The notes under the pieces: model-generated
Seen by the model: the letters and a program-made list of their open reading frames with translations, nothing else
Databases searched by the model: none
Told to the model about the DNA's origin: nothing
Translations under genes and position numbers: made by a program
In this document: in pieces, positions 20,471-30,694 of the stretch
Layout of the letters: each line of letters opens with the position of its first letter
Numbering within the stretch: position 1 is the first letter of the stretch
DNA from: an uncultured Paraburkholderia sp.
Lineage (GTDB): Bacteria; Pseudomonadota; Gammaproteobacteria; Burkholderiales; Burkholderiaceae
Assembly (NCBI GenBank): GCA_940747215.1
Contig: CALNWS010000032.1
Span: 1 to 50,232 of the forward strand
Direction: 5' to 3'
DNA: 50,232 nucleotides

Positions 20471-23438
20471 ATGGAACACCGTGCCCGCACGCGGGACGAA
20501 CGGCTCGGTATCAAAACGACCACCTGTTATATGTGCGCTTGCCGATGCGGCATCCGCGTACAATTTGTGCGAAGGTGAAGTTCGCTACATCGACGGCAAT
20601 CCGGAGCATCCGCTCAACTAGGGCGTGATCTGCGCGAAGGGTGCCTCCGGCATCATGAAGCAGTACTCGCCCGCGCGTCTCACGCAGCCGTTGATGCGTA
20701 AGCCCGGCGCCGAGCGCGGCAGCGCGCAGTTCGAACCGGTCTCGTGGAAAACCGCGTTTGACGTGCTTGAAAAACGCCTCTCGCACCTGCGCGCCACCGA
20801 CCCGAAAAAATTCGCGCTCTTCGACGGCCGCAACCAGATGCAGGCGCTCACGGGTCTCTTCGCCAAACAATTCGGCACGCTGAATTACGCGGCGCACGGC
20901 GGCTTCTGTTCGGCAAACATGGCGGCCGGCATGATCTATACGATCGGCGGCTCGTTCTGGGAATTCGGCGGCCCCGATCTGGACAGCGCGAAGCTCTTCT
21001 TCATGATCGGCACGGCGGAAGACCACCATTCCAATCCGCTGAAAATAGCCATTTCGAAGTTCAAGCGGGCGGGCGGCCGCTTCATCGCGATTAATCCGAT
21101 CCGCACCGGTTACGCCGCGATCGCAGACGAGTGGGTGCCGATCAAACCCGGCACGGACGGCGCGCTCTTCATGGCGTTCCTGCACGAGCTGATCTCCGCG
21201 GACGCATGGGATCACGAGTTCGTGCAGCGCTACACGAACGCGGCCGAACTCGTCGATCTGGACGACAGCAGCGAGAACTTTGGCCTCTTCGTGCGCGATC
21301 CGGACAAGCCGGTCGGCAATCCGCTCTTTCCGCAAAATCATTTGTGGTGGGACAGCGCGACTTCGCGCGCCGTGCTGCATCACACTCCGGGCGCAACGCC
21401 CGCGCTCGACGGCCGCTATACGCTCGAAGACGGCACGCCGGTCACGCCGTCGTTTGCATTGCTGCGCGAGCGCGTGGCCGAATGCACGCCCGAGTGGGCC
21501 GCGAACATCACCGGCATTTCGGCCGACACGATTCGCCGCCTTGCCCGCGAGATGATCCAGACGAGCCGCGAGCATCGATCGCATCACGTTGCCGATTCGC
21601 TGGACCGACGCGTGGGGCGAAACGCACGAAATCGTCACCGGCAATCCGGTTGCGTTTCACGCGATGCGCGGGCTCGCCGCGCGTTCGCCGTGCTGATGTC
21701 GCTGCTCGGCACGATCGACCGCCCCGGCGGCTTCCGTCACAAGTCGCCGTTTCCGCGTGCCGTGCCGCCCTCGGCGAAACCGCCCAACAGCCCGGACGCC
21801 GTCAAGCCGAACACGCCGCTCGCCTCCGGGCCGCTCAGTTGGCCCGCCGCGCCGGAAGATCTGTTCATCGACGAAAACGACGGCCCCGTGCGTATCGACA
21901 AGGCGTTTTCGTGGGAGTATCCGCTCGCCGTGCATGGCGTCATGCACAGCGTGATTATCAATGCGTGGCGCGGCGATCCGTATCCCATCGACCCTTGCTG
22001 ATCTTCATGGCCAACATGGCGTGGAATTCGTCGATGAACGCGATGAAGGTGCGCGAGATGCTCGCCGACAAGCACCCGAACGGCGAGTACAAGATTCCGT
22101 TTCTCGTGGGTGCGACGCGTTCCAGTCGGAGATGACCGCGTTCGCGGACCTGATCCTGCCGGACACCATGTATCTCGAATGGCACGATGCGATGTCCGTG
22201 CTCAACCGGCCGATCTCCGAATTCGACGGTCCCGTGGATTCCGTGCGCGTGCCGGTCGTGCCGCCGAGCGGCCAGTGCAAGCCGTTCCAGGAAGTGCTGA
22301 TCGAACTCGCGTCGCGCCTGAAGTTTCCGGCCTTCACGACCGCCGAAGGCACGCGCCGTTTCCGCGACTATCCGGACTTCGTCGTCAATTACACGACCAC
22401 GCCCGAATCCGGCGTGGGCTTCCTGATCGGATGGCGCGGCAAGGACGGCGACAAGGCGCTCGTCGGGGAGCCGAATACGCAGCAATGGGAGCAGTACGCG
22501 AAGAACAACTGCGTGTTCCACCACGTGTTGCCGGAGACGCTGCAATACATGCGCAACTGCAACGGCCCGTACCTCGAATGGGCCGTGAAGAACGGCTTCC
22601 GCAAATTCGGCGAGCCGATCCTGATCCAGCTTTACTCCGACGTGATGCAGAAGTTCAGGCTCGCCGCGCAAGGACGCACGACGGCAGACAGCCGCCCGAT
22701 AACCTGCGCGCGTGCGTCGAAACCTATTTCGATCCGCTGCCGTTCTGGTACGCGCCGCTCGAGGCCGGCAGCACGGATCTCACGCGCTATCCGCTTGCCG
22801 CCGTCACGCAGCGTCCGATGGCGATGTATTATCACTCGTGGGATTCGCAGGACGCCTGGCTGCGGCAGATTCACGGCGAGAACTATCTGTACGTGAATCC
22901 GCAGATGGCCGCCGAGAACGGCATCGAGGACGGCGGCTGGATCCACGCGAATCGCAATGGGGCCGCGTGCGTTGCATGGCGCGCTTCAGCTTCAGTGAGA
23001 CGGTGGAGCCCGGCACGGTGTGGACGTGGAACGCGATCGGCAAGGCGAAGGGCACGTGGAATCTCGGCGCGCGCGAAAGAATCGCAGCGCGGCTTCCTGC
23101 TTAACCATTTGATCACGGACGAGTTGCCCGCGCGCAGCGACGAGGATTCGCGGTTCTCGAATTCGGATCCGGTGACTGGGCAGGCCGCGTGGTACGACGT
23201 GCGTGTGCGCGTCTATCCGGCCGAAGCGGACGCGCGTCCCACGCTGCCGCAGTTCGACGCGATGCCTGCGCTGCCGGGCGAGAATGGTGTGATCTCGCGC
23301 ATCGTCCAGACGTACTTCGCGGGATGCGGGCAGTTCGCTGCGTGGTGCGAGCAACCGCAAGTAGGCAGGCAATGCAGTCGGCGCACGCACGACCTGCCGA
23401 TAGCACGTAACATCGCAGCAAGGAGAAGGAGACCATGA
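20471..23438 (+). pseudogene. Molybdopterin oxidoreductase catalytic subunit, SoeA-like (DMSO reductase family), broken
   Basis: MEHRARTRDERLGIKTTT starts a DMSO-reductase-family subunit without an obvious export signal. The [4Fe-4S] motif reads CYMCACRCG with its fourth Cys in GVICAKG. Later landmarks are HGGFCSANMAAGMIYTIGG, GGRFIAINPIRTGYAAIADE, GTIDRPGGFRHKSPFPRA, LPDTMYLEWHDAMSVLNRP and MYYHSWDSQDAWLRQIHGEN. Lesions are a slip near 20570, a TAG at 20619-20621 (Gln expected), frame changes near 21570 and 21690 with an internal deletion between MRGLAA and AFAVLMSLL, and more near 22000, 22120, 22690, 22965 and 23085. The stop 23436-23438 overlaps the next start. With the ferredoxin and anchor genes it forms a SoeABC-like operon; sulfite is the likely but unproven substrate. 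Confidence 0.85.
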
Positions 23439-24212
23439 TGACCCAGATGGCTTTGGTGATCGACCTGAACGTTTGCGTGGGCTGCCATGCCTGCGTGACG
23501 AGTTGCAAGGAGTGGAACACGTCGGACGAATCGGGCAGTCTCGCCGATCTGAATCCGTACGACGGCGATCCGTCCGGCACTTTCTTCAACCGTGTGCAGA
23601 GCTTCAAGGCCGGCAGTTTTCCAAACGCCGACACGATCCACTTTCCGAAGTCGTGTCTGCACTGCGAGGACCCGCCGTGCGTGCCCGTCTGTCCAACCGG
23701 TGCGAGCTATAAGCGCAAGGAAGACGGGCTCGTGCTGGTGGACTTCGATCGCTGTATCGGCTGCAAGTACTGCGCGTGGGCGTACCCGTACGGTGCGCGC
23801 GAGCTCGACGAAGGCCGCAAGGAAATGACGAAGTGCACGCTGTGCGTTGATCGCATTCACGATGAGAATCTCTCCGAGCGCGACCGGCAGCCGGTCTGCG
23901 TGCTAGCATGCCCGACTTCGGCACGTCTTTTCGGCGACATCCACGATCCGGAATCAGTGGTGTCGAAAGCGATCGAAGAGCGCGGCGGCTATCAGTTGAT
24001 GCCCGAATCGAACACGCGGCCCGCGAACCACTATCTGCCGCGCATTCCGACCGAGGCGTCCGGTTGCGGCAGCGGCTCGTGTTTGTGCAGGTCGGGCAGC
24101 GATGCAATGGACGACACGTCGCGTTCACCCGATTCGCTCGACGCACAACTCGAACGCGGCGAACTCCAAACGCGGCGAACTCCATCTTGCGTCGATGGCG
24201 ACGCGCATCTGA
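23435..24212 (+). pseudogene. Ferredoxin-type iron-sulfur subunit, SoeB-like, with one cluster Cys lost
   Basis: The frame is open and carries the four cluster motifs of DmsB/SoeB proteins: CVGCHACVTSCKEWN, CLHCEDPPCVPVCPTGA, CIGCKYCAWAYPYGAREL and CTLCVDRIHDE...CVLACP. In the third motif the last ligand, normally CP, is Tyr (residue 117, codon 23783-23785 TAC), so one [4Fe-4S] cluster lacks a ligand. Near the C-terminus a 16-bp tandem duplication (24153-24184) shifts the frame. With one copy removed the protein ends ...ERGELHLASMATRI at 24212. As it stands the frame misses that stop and runs on through the next gene to 25621, giving a 728-residue chimera. It passes electrons between the catalytic and membrane subunits. 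Confidence 0.85.
24153..24184 (+). repeat. 16-bp tandem duplication at the 3' end of the SoeB-like gene
   Basis: AACGCGGCGAACTCCA occurs twice in direct succession (24153-24168 and 24169-24184), both copies identical. Sixteen is not a multiple of three, so the extra copy shifts the reading frame and removes the normal stop. Perfect identity of the copies suggests a recent event. Confidence 0.9.
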
Positions 24213-24239
24213 CGAACCAGCGAATCAGGGGACCGTGCG

Positions 24240-25101
24240 ATGAATCCGGCATTCTCGATGGTGTTTCTCACGACGCTCAGCGGCGCGGCGCTCTCGCTGG
24301 TGCTCGGCGGACTCGGGCTGATCGCCTCGTTCTTTCACCTCGGCCATCCGGAGCGCGCGTGGCGTGCCATCGCGATGTGGCGCACGTCGTGGCTGTCGCA
24401 CGAATGTCTGTGCCTGCCGGCGTTTCTGCGTTTCTGGCCTGCGCGTTTTTCTACGGCGTCGCGCACTGGCTGGGTTCGCCGTGGTCGCTCGCAATCGGCT
24501 GGCTCGGCGTGCTGGCGAGCGCCGTGCTGTTCGTCTGCACCGGGGATGATCTACGCGTGCATTCGCTCCTGCAGGAATGGGCGACGCCGCTCACGCTCGT
24601 GAATTTCGTGTTGCTCGGCTGCGCGTCGGGCTTCACGCTCGCCACGGCGCTCACAGTGTGGTTCGCGTTTTCGCTGACACCGGGTCTTGTGATCTGTGCG
24701 TGTGTGCTGACGTTGGCGGGTTTCGCGAGCCGTTGCGCTTCGCTCATGCGCAACGCGCGCTTGCGGCCGAAGTCGACGGTACAGAGCGCGACGAGCATCA
24801 AAAATCCGAAGCTCGTGCAGGTGTCGCGCGGCTTCACCGCGGGCGCGTTCAATCTGCGCGAGTTTTTCCACGACAAATCGGCGGGCACGCTGCGCAACGT
24901 CAAATGGGCTTTTCTCGCGACGGCGTTCGTCGTGCCCGTCGTATTGATGGCGTGGGGCGTGAGCCTGCATTCCATCGGCGTGTCGCTCACGCGCTGGCCG
25001 CAGCGTGTCTCGTGCAGTATGCGGGGCTCGTGGCGGAGCGTTGGTTCTTTTTCGCCGAGGCGAAGCACCCGCAGAATCTCTACTACGCGCGCGTCGCCTG
25101 A
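24240..25101 (+). pseudogene. DmsC/SoeC-type membrane anchor subunit, frameshifted
   Basis: ATG 24240 gives MNPAFSMVFLTTLSGAALSL, LGGLGLIASFFHLGHPERAW and further helices typical of the eight-helix DmsC family that oxidises or reduces quinone for molybdoenzymes. Near 24425 the frame changes (FLACAFFYGVAHWLGSPW continues), and near 24990 again, to finish GLVAERWFFFAEAKHPQNLY with a stop at 25101. The middle segment is in the same frame as the duplicated SoeB gene. The chimeric SoeB frame therefore really runs into anchor helices. The native start follows the native SoeB stop by 27 bases. Confidence 0.85.
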
Positions 25102-25130
25102 GCGTTTTTTTGCCGCATGTCAGCCGCGCA

Positions 25131-27707
25131 TCAGCCGCAGGCGCCCACTTCGCCGCACGCCGTGCAGAAGTCGCAACCGTCCTTGCGGATCACCGCGTTC
25201 GCGCCGCACGATCCGCACTTACGCCCGAGCATGGTGTGCAGGCCTTGCGCGCCGCCGGGCTGCGTCAGCGTGTTTTCCAGTGCTTCGGCGCTGTCCGCAG
25301 GATGTGGGCGAAGGCCGAAGTCCGCGGGCAGCGCGGTCTCCACTTTCATCTGACCGCGCGGCAATCTTGCGAGCACGCATGACGCGACTTGGTTGCCTTC
25401 GGCGTCGAGAAAACCGCGCCGATGCAGAATCTGCTGGATCGCGAACGCGAGCGCCGCCACTTCCGAATCGTGCCAGCGCGGCGAGCGGTGTCCGTCGAGC
25501 CGCTGCACTTCGCCGAGCCGCACCTGGCCGCGATCCCACGACACCTTGCGCATATCCTGCAGATTGCGCGCGACGAAACCGCCGCGTGCCGCAAGCGACA
25601 GCGAGCGCATGGTCGCCGTAATCCACTGCTGCGATTCGTCGCGCTGACCGGTGGGAATGAAGAACTCGATCGGACGCTCGATCGTGACTTCCTCGCCACC
25701 GAGCCGGCCCGTCACTTCGATAAACGACACGGCTACGTAGAGCGACTTCTTGCCAGCCTGCGTCAGATATTCGACCTTTTCGATGATCGCGGGCAATTCG
25801 CCTTTTGGACGATGATCGATCGCGATACGCAGCGGGTCGAATTCGGTTTTGGCGAGCGCGTCGTCGGCGGTGGTTTGCGTCGGGCTCACGCTCAGCACGG
25901 CACCGAGTGTTTCGTTCGGACGATAGGTGGCGAGTCCCTTCAAGCCGCTTTTCCATGCGTCGAAATAGAGGCTTTCGAAGGCGCCGAATGGATAATCGGC
26001 GGGCACGTTGACGGTCTTCGAGATCGACGTGTCCACATAAGGCTGCACGGCGGCCATCATGTCGAGGTGATCGCGCGCCGACATCTCCAGCGCGCTCACG
26101 AAGTAATCAGGCAGCTTGCCGGTATCGCCGCCGAACTCGCGATACAGACGGTACGCGTAATCTTCGACGTCGAACGATTCGCGGCTGCCGTCGGCCATCA
26201 CTTTCATGCGCGTGTAGGTCCACGAGAAGGCCGGCTCGATGCCGTTCGACGCGTTGTCCGCGAACGCGAGGCTGACCGTGCCCGTGGGCGCGATGGAGAG
26301 CAGGTGACTGTTGCGGATGCCGTCGCGGCGAATCGCTTCCTTGATGTCCTCGGGCAGACGCGACGCGAAAGTGCCCGCTTCTAGATAGCGCGTCGCGTCG
26401 AAGAGTTCGAACGCGCCGCGCTCGCGCGCCAGTTCGACGGACGCGCGGTATGCCTCGTTGCGCATCGTTTGCGCAATGCGCGCGGCGAAGTCTCGGCCTT
26501 CCTGCGAGTTGTAGCGCAGGCCGAGCATGACGAGCGTGTCGCCGAGTCCCGTGAAGCCCACGCCGATACGCCGCTTCGCGCGCGACTCGTCGTACTGCTG
26601 CGGCAGCGGCCAGAGCGTGACGTCGAGCACGTCGTCGAGAAAGCGCACCTGCGTGCGCGTGCGTTCGGCGAGACCTTTCCAGTCGAATGAAGGCTTGCGG
26701 CCTTTCATCTGCGCGAACGGGTCGATCACGAAGCGCGTCAGATTGAGCGGGCCGAGATTGCAGCAGCCGTACGCAGGCAGCGGCTGTTCGCCGCATGGGT
26801 TCGTCGCGCGGATGGTTTCGACGGCGCGCAGATTGTTGTCCTCGTTCATGCGCGAAATGAAGACGATGCCGGGTTCGGCGACGTCGTAGGTGGAGCGCAT
26901 GATGCGCTCCCAGATCGCGCGCGCCGGGCGTTCGCTGTACACCCACATGCAGTCTTCGCGCTGCCACACGTCGCCCGCTGCGCGCAATGCCGGCGATGGC
27001 TCCGCGCGATGCACGAGTTGCCACGGCTGGTCGCCTTCGACCGCGCGCATGAATTCGTCGGTCACGCCGACCGACACGTTGAAATTGTTCCAGCGGCCTT
27101 TCGTGTGCTTCGCTTCGATGAATTCGAGCAGGTCGGGGTGGTTGCAGTCCAGCACGGCCATCTGTGCCCCGCGCCGCGAACCGGCGCTTTCCACCGTACG
27201 GCACGACGCGTCAAACACGTCCATGTAACTGCACGGGCCGGAGGCTGCTGAACTGGTCGTGTGAACCCGCGCGCCCTTGGGCCGGATGGCCGAGAAGTTA
27301 TAGCCGACACCGCCGCCGCGCCGCATCGTCTCCGCCGCCTGCAGCAGCGCGACGTAGATGCCGGGCAGACCTTGTTCGTCGACGCCTTGGATCGCGTCAC
27401 CCACCGGCTGCACGAAGCAGTTGATGAGCGTAGCCGCAATGCCAGTGCCCACCGCGCTCATGATGCGACCGGCGCCGAGCGCGCCATGCCGAAGGTTGTC
27501 GACGAAACGTACTTCGACCGTGGCACGCAGCGCCTCGGGCTCGGCCTGCGCGACGCCGCGTGCGACGCGCTGATAGACGTCGTCCGCCGATTGCTCGTCG
27601 CCTTTTGCGTATTTCTCGAGCAGCACGTCGAGCGAGAACTGCTTTGGGGCGATCAGGGGAGCGGCGGGCGCTGCGGGAATGCGGGTGTCCGGCGTGTCTT
27701 CGGCCAT
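25131..27707 (-). CDS. nrdJ: Adenosylcobalamin-dependent (class II) ribonucleotide reductase
   Basis: An uninterrupted 858-residue frame starts MAEDTPDTRIPAAPAAPLIA. NrdJ makes deoxyribonucleotides from ribonucleotides with a cobalamin-derived radical and works with or without oxygen. Visible motifs: the first redox Cys in LINCFVQPVGD (about residue 97), RRGGGVGYNFSAIRPKGARV, the active-site NPCGEQPLPAYGCCNLG, NSHLLSIAPTGTVSLAFADN, and a C-terminal zinc-ribbon-like Cys cluster (RKCGSCGA, DGCDFCTACGEVGACG). Length is normal for the family, and 2.6 kb without one disruption contrasts sharply with its neighbours. It converges on the SoeC-like gene (29-bp gap). No cobalamin riboswitch was recognised upstream. 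It implies the cell obtains or makes vitamin B12. Confidence 0.96.
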   Translation of the reverse strand: MAEDTPDTRIPAAPAAPLIAPKQFSLDVLLEKYAKGDEQSADDVYQRVARGVAQAEPEALRATVEVRFVDNLRHGALGAGRIMSAVGTGIAATLINCFVQPVGDAIQGVDEQGLPGIYVALLQAAETMRRGGGVGYNFSAIRPKGARVHTTSSAASGPCSYMDVFDASCRTVESAGSRRGAQMAVLDCNHPDLLEFIEAKHTKGRWNNFNVSVGVTDEFMRAVEGDQPWQLVHRAEPSPALRAAGDVWQREDCMWVYSERPARAIWERIMRSTYDVAEPGIVFISRMNEDNNLRAVETIRATNPCGEQPLPAYGCCNLGPLNLTRFVIDPFAQMKGRKPSFDWKGLAERTRTQVRFLDDVLDVTLWPLPQQYDESRAKRRIGVGFTGLGDTLVMLGLRYNSQEGRDFAARIAQTMRNEAYRASVELARERGAFELFDATRYLEAGTFASRLPEDIKEAIRRDGIRNSHLLSIAPTGTVSLAFADNASNGIEPAFSWTYTRMKVMADGSRESFDVEDYAYRLYREFGGDTGKLPDYFVSALEMSARDHLDMMAAVQPYVDTSISKTVNVPADYPFGAFESLYFDAWKSGLKGLATYRPNETLGAVLSVSPTQTTADDALAKTEFDPLRIAIDHRPKGELPAIIEKVEYLTQAGKKSLYVAVSFIEVTGRLGGEEVTIERPIEFFIPTGQRDESQQWITATMRSLSLAARGGFVARNLQDMRKVSWDRGQVRLGEVQRLDGHRSPRWHDSEVAALAFAIQQILHRRGFLDAEGNQVASCVLARLPRGQMKVETALPADFGLRPHPADSAEALENTLTQPGGAQGLHTMLGRKCGSCGANAVIRKDGCDFCTACGEVGACG

Positions 27708-27941
27708 GGTATGCCCTCATGCGGCACCTGGCGCGCGAGCGCGGCGCTGTGGGTGGTGGCGGGCGGATCCGGCAGCGTCACGACCGACTCGCCGCGGCGA
27801 TTCCGCTACCTATTTTAACGCACGTGGCGAGGGGCTGCAATCGGAGAGGATTTTCACGCGACGCGCAATGAACGGCGACTCCGTTCAGGCGCGCGGACTA
27901 CTCTTTACTGTACTGCTGTTTCGATCGGATGTTGCTGCGGT

Positions 27942-28220
27942 TCAGGCTTCGGTGCCAAGCAGATCGGCGCAGATAATCGCGGAGGCGTTTGCCGGAGCGG
28001 GGCGCTCGGCCGGTTTGAATACCGCGTCGCCGCGGCGAATTTTGCGGCGCGACACCGCGCAAGTACCCGAAGTGTGTGCCGAGCGGCGACGCCAGCGTTG
28101 TTCACCGTAATGGCATCGGCCAAGCTCGACCCAGCGGATCACTAGCGTCGTGTCGGAGCGCTCGAAGATTTCGATGCGTACGCCGTTAGTACCGTCAAGG
28201 GGGATGGACTCTAAGGTCAT
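27942..28220 (-). CDS. DUF3331 protein of unknown function
   Basis: ATG 28220 gives a 92-residue protein: MTLESIPLDGTNGVRIEIFE, DTTLVIRWVELGRCHYGEQR, TCAVSRRKIRRGDAVFKPAE, and an end PANASAIICADLLGTEA. The core C-x-x-S-x-x-x-I-R-R-G-D-A-V-F-K-P followed by P-x-N-A is the signature I associate with DUF3331, a family largely confined to Burkholderia. It is probably cytoplasmic, with no signal or helix. The frame is open further upstream, but the chosen ATG matches the family start. It is unbroken and lies 234 bp from the nrdJ start on the same strand. Confidence 0.75.
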   Translation of the reverse strand: MTLESIPLDGTNGVRIEIFERSDTTLVIRWVELGRCHYGEQRWRRRSAHTSGTCAVSRRKIRRGDAVFKPAERPAPANASAIICADLLGTEA

Positions 28221-28562
28221 CGTCGTCGGCTCCGTATTGTGGTTTGCCGAATGTATTCCTGCGCGCGACATTGAGCCAATGTATCGCCGTTGAAACACTG
28301 TTCTCGTTTCAGCAACAATTAAGCTTGACTTTTTCACCCTGTCCAAACGACGGGCTTTCAGCCGGTATTTAAATACTGGAAATCGATAGGATTGATTTTT
28401 GCAACGCAATGTTGTCTGCAGCGAGACGAGAACGCCGCCTGCAAAGGGCGCCGACGCTCCTTTAATATGTCGTTATAGATGAATGAGCGCGATGCCAGTT
28501 TAGCTGGGTTTATATTTTTCCGGTCGGTTCGCGCGCATATTCGTAAAACTACCCGAGCCTTC
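28221..28562. other. 342-bp gap between divergent DUF3331 and transporter genes
   Basis: AT-richer than its surroundings (28300-28400 and 28455-28545), so it likely holds promoters for both intact genes. I could not place a -35/-10 pair with good spacing on either strand and see no coding frame of a known family. Confidence 0.4.
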
Positions 28563-29633
28563 ATGAATCCACGCCTGTCTGAATCGCCTCCCTCGTCCGA
28601 ACGTCTGAAAAAACAGAAAGCGGCGTCGCTCGCGCTGTACATCGGTCTCGTTTTGCTGGCGTTGTGGGTGGTGCGCGATTTCATTGCGGTCGTGGTGTGG
28701 GCCGGCGTCATCGCGATTGCGTTGTGGCCGCTGCTGCACAAGCTCGAAGGAAGCCGGTGGCTGGAGGGGCGCACCACGATCGTCGCTGCCGGGCTTACGC
28801 TGGCGATTGCGCTGCTGGTGGTGGTGCCCGTGGGTATCGCGATCGGGCAGGCGCTGCACGAGGCGCACGATCTCTCCGACTGGTTCAGGACCGCCAAGGA
28901 AAACGGCGTGCCGATGCCGGATTTTCTTCAGCATCTGCCGTTCGGCGTGCAGACCATCACGAACTGGTGGCAGGCCAATCTCGCTCAGCCGCTGCGCGAT
29001 TCCGCCGCGATGAAGGGCTTGCACAGCACCACCGTGATGACGCTCGGCCGCCATTTCGGCGCGCGCGCGGCGCATGCGCTGATGGTGTTCGCGTTCATGC
29101 TGGTCACGCTCTTCGTGATCTTCCAGGCGGGGCCGCGGCTATCCGGTGCGCTCGTCACGGGCATGCGGCGCGCGTTCGGCGACGACGGCGCGCGTCTTCT
29201 CCAGCGCATGGCGAAGGCGGTGCGCGGCACGGTGTCGGGGCTCGTGGTGGTGGGGCTGGGCGAGGGTGCGCTGATGGGCGTCGCCTACTTCGTGACCGGC
29301 TTGCCGCACGTCGCGCTGCTCGCGCTGATTACGGCGATCGCCGCGATGCTGCCGTTCTGCGCGCCGCTCACGTTTGGCCTCGCGGCGCTGTACCTCTTTT
29401 CGCAAGGCTCGGTGACGGGCACGATCGGACTCGCTGTGTTCGGCGCGGTCGTGGTGTTCATCGCGGAACACTTCGTGCGGCCGGTGCTGATCGGCAATTC
29501 GACGCGTTTGCCGTTTCTGCTGGTGCTCTTCGGGATTCTCGGCGGCGCGGAAACCTTCGGACTGCTCGGGCTTTTTATCGGCCCCGCGCTGATGACCGTC
29601 CTCATGGTGCTGTGGACAGATCTCGTGCAATAG
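28563..29633 (+). CDS. AI-2E family (PerM/YdiK-type) membrane transporter
   Basis: ATG 28563 starts MNPRLSESPPSSERLKKQKA, then about eight membrane helices: ALYIGLVLLALWVVRDFIAV, VVWAGVIAIALWPLL, LTLAIALLVVVPVGIAIGQA, LMVFAFMLVTLFVIFQAG, GLPHVALLALITAIAAMLPF, LFGILGGAETFGLLGLFIGP. The order and the GEGALMGVAYFV and FIAEHFVRPVLIGN motifs match the AI-2E/PerM superfamily, whose members export small molecules or ions; the substrate cannot be read from sequence. 356 residues is a normal length. The frame is clean, making it one of the few intact membrane proteins here. I prefer this ATG to the upstream one at 28479 because the family usually starts near here. Confidence 0.88.
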   Translation: MNPRLSESPPSSERLKKQKAASLALYIGLVLLALWVVRDFIAVVVWAGVIAIALWPLLHKLEGSRWLEGRTTIVAAGLTLAIALLVVVPVGIAIGQALHEAHDLSDWFRTAKENGVPMPDFLQHLPFGVQTITNWWQANLAQPLRDSAAMKGLHSTTVMTLGRHFGARAAHALMVFAFMLVTLFVIFQAGPRLSGALVTGMRRAFGDDGARLLQRMAKAVRGTVSGLVVVGLGEGALMGVAYFVTGLPHVALLALITAIAAMLPFCAPLTFGLAALYLFSQGSVTGTIGLAVFGAVVVFIAEHFVRPVLIGNSTRLPFLLVLFGILGGAETFGLLGLFIGPALMTVLMVLWTDLVQ

Positions 29634-29668
29634 TTGCACGCTGAGGGCCCCGCGTTCAGTGCCCGTGT

Positions 29669-30498
29669 TCAGGGCCGCTGATAAGACGGATGCGGCGGCG
29701 AAGCCGGCTTCGTGCTCGCCGCCGTGTATTTCAACGCGGTGGGCAGCAGCGCGCTCCACACGTCCCACGTATGACCGCCGTCGATGATGCACAGCGCGGC
29801 CGGATTGCCCACGATGCGCAAGTGCGTGTAAAGCGATGACGCTTCGGCCTGAATCGTGAGGTCGTCGTCGCCGGCGGCAATGAACATCGGCAGGCGATAC
29901 GGCTGGCTCATGTAGCGGTCCCACTGCGCCTGATAGTTCAGCGCGCGCCAGACGTTCGCGTCGAACTGACGCTCGCCGAAAACGCCCACGCGCCGCGCCG
30001 CCGAGGCGCGCGGCGGCTCGCCAGCATACACCGCCGGGCTCAGCAGCAGCGAGCCGAAGCCGCCCATCGACACGCCGCCGATCATTCGCCCCCGCGTTGC
30101 GATGACACCGCGTAGTGTGTTTCGATCTAGGGCAGCAGATCATCGAAAAACGCCGTCTCCATTTTCTCCTTGCGATCTACTTACCAGTCCGTGCCGCCTT
30201 GCGGCATGACGATCGCGACGGGCGGCATGTCCTTGTGATCGATCAGCGCGTCGGCGGCGCTTTGCAGATGGCCTTGCGTGACCCAGTCGTTGGCGTCGCC
30301 GTTATTGCCGTGCAGGAGATAGAGAACCGGAATGCGCGGCCCGTCGTTGCGGTAGCCGGTGGGCAGATAGAGCGTGTAAGACCAGTCGCGCTTGAGCGCA
30401 TTCGAATGAAAAGTCCGGCTGACGACAGTGCTCGCCTGCGCCGGAATTTGCGCCGAGATGCAGAGCACGACGAACGCGGTTTGCTGGAGTGCACGCAT
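29669..30498 (-). pseudogene. Secreted esterase (alpha/beta hydrolase, esterase D family), broken
   Basis: MRALQQTAFVVLCISAQIPA gives a signal peptide, followed by SNALKRDWSYTLYLPTGYRN and the oxyanion-region motif VLYLLHGNNGDANDW. An in-frame stop follows MPQGGTDW (30181), another interrupts near 30126, and the nucleophile elbow GGVSMGGFGS is in a different frame. After the elbow, GGFGS joins directly to LLLSPAVYAG where relatives have about 15 residues more, indicating an internal deletion. The catalytic His region (DGGHTWDVWSALLPTALKY) is intact. The family hydrolyses carboxylic esters of sugars or thiols. It converges on the transporter (35-bp gap). Confidence 0.87.
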
Positions 30499-30694
30499 GT
30501 GAGTGGTGGGCTTGTTCGGGCTTCGAGTTGTTATATGGTGGTTTTATCGCCGCTGCCGCCACCAATGACGGCGGCTCGCGAACCGTATTGCGCAAGAAGT
30601 TGCGCGAATCAGGCCGTGCAAAATCCGCAAAGCTGCTGCTGCGATTCAGGCAGAACCCGCGCGCGCAATAACCGCCGCGCGCGTGAAACACAGT

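Noticed and set aside
23435..25621. Apparent 728-residue novel ferredoxin-membrane fusion
   Set aside because: It results from the 16-bp duplication and a frameshift; the last part is antisense to nrdJ and has no family resemblance.
27708..27941. Cobalamin riboswitch before nrdJ
   Set aside because: I looked for the conserved B12-box and helices in the gap upstream of the start and saw none.
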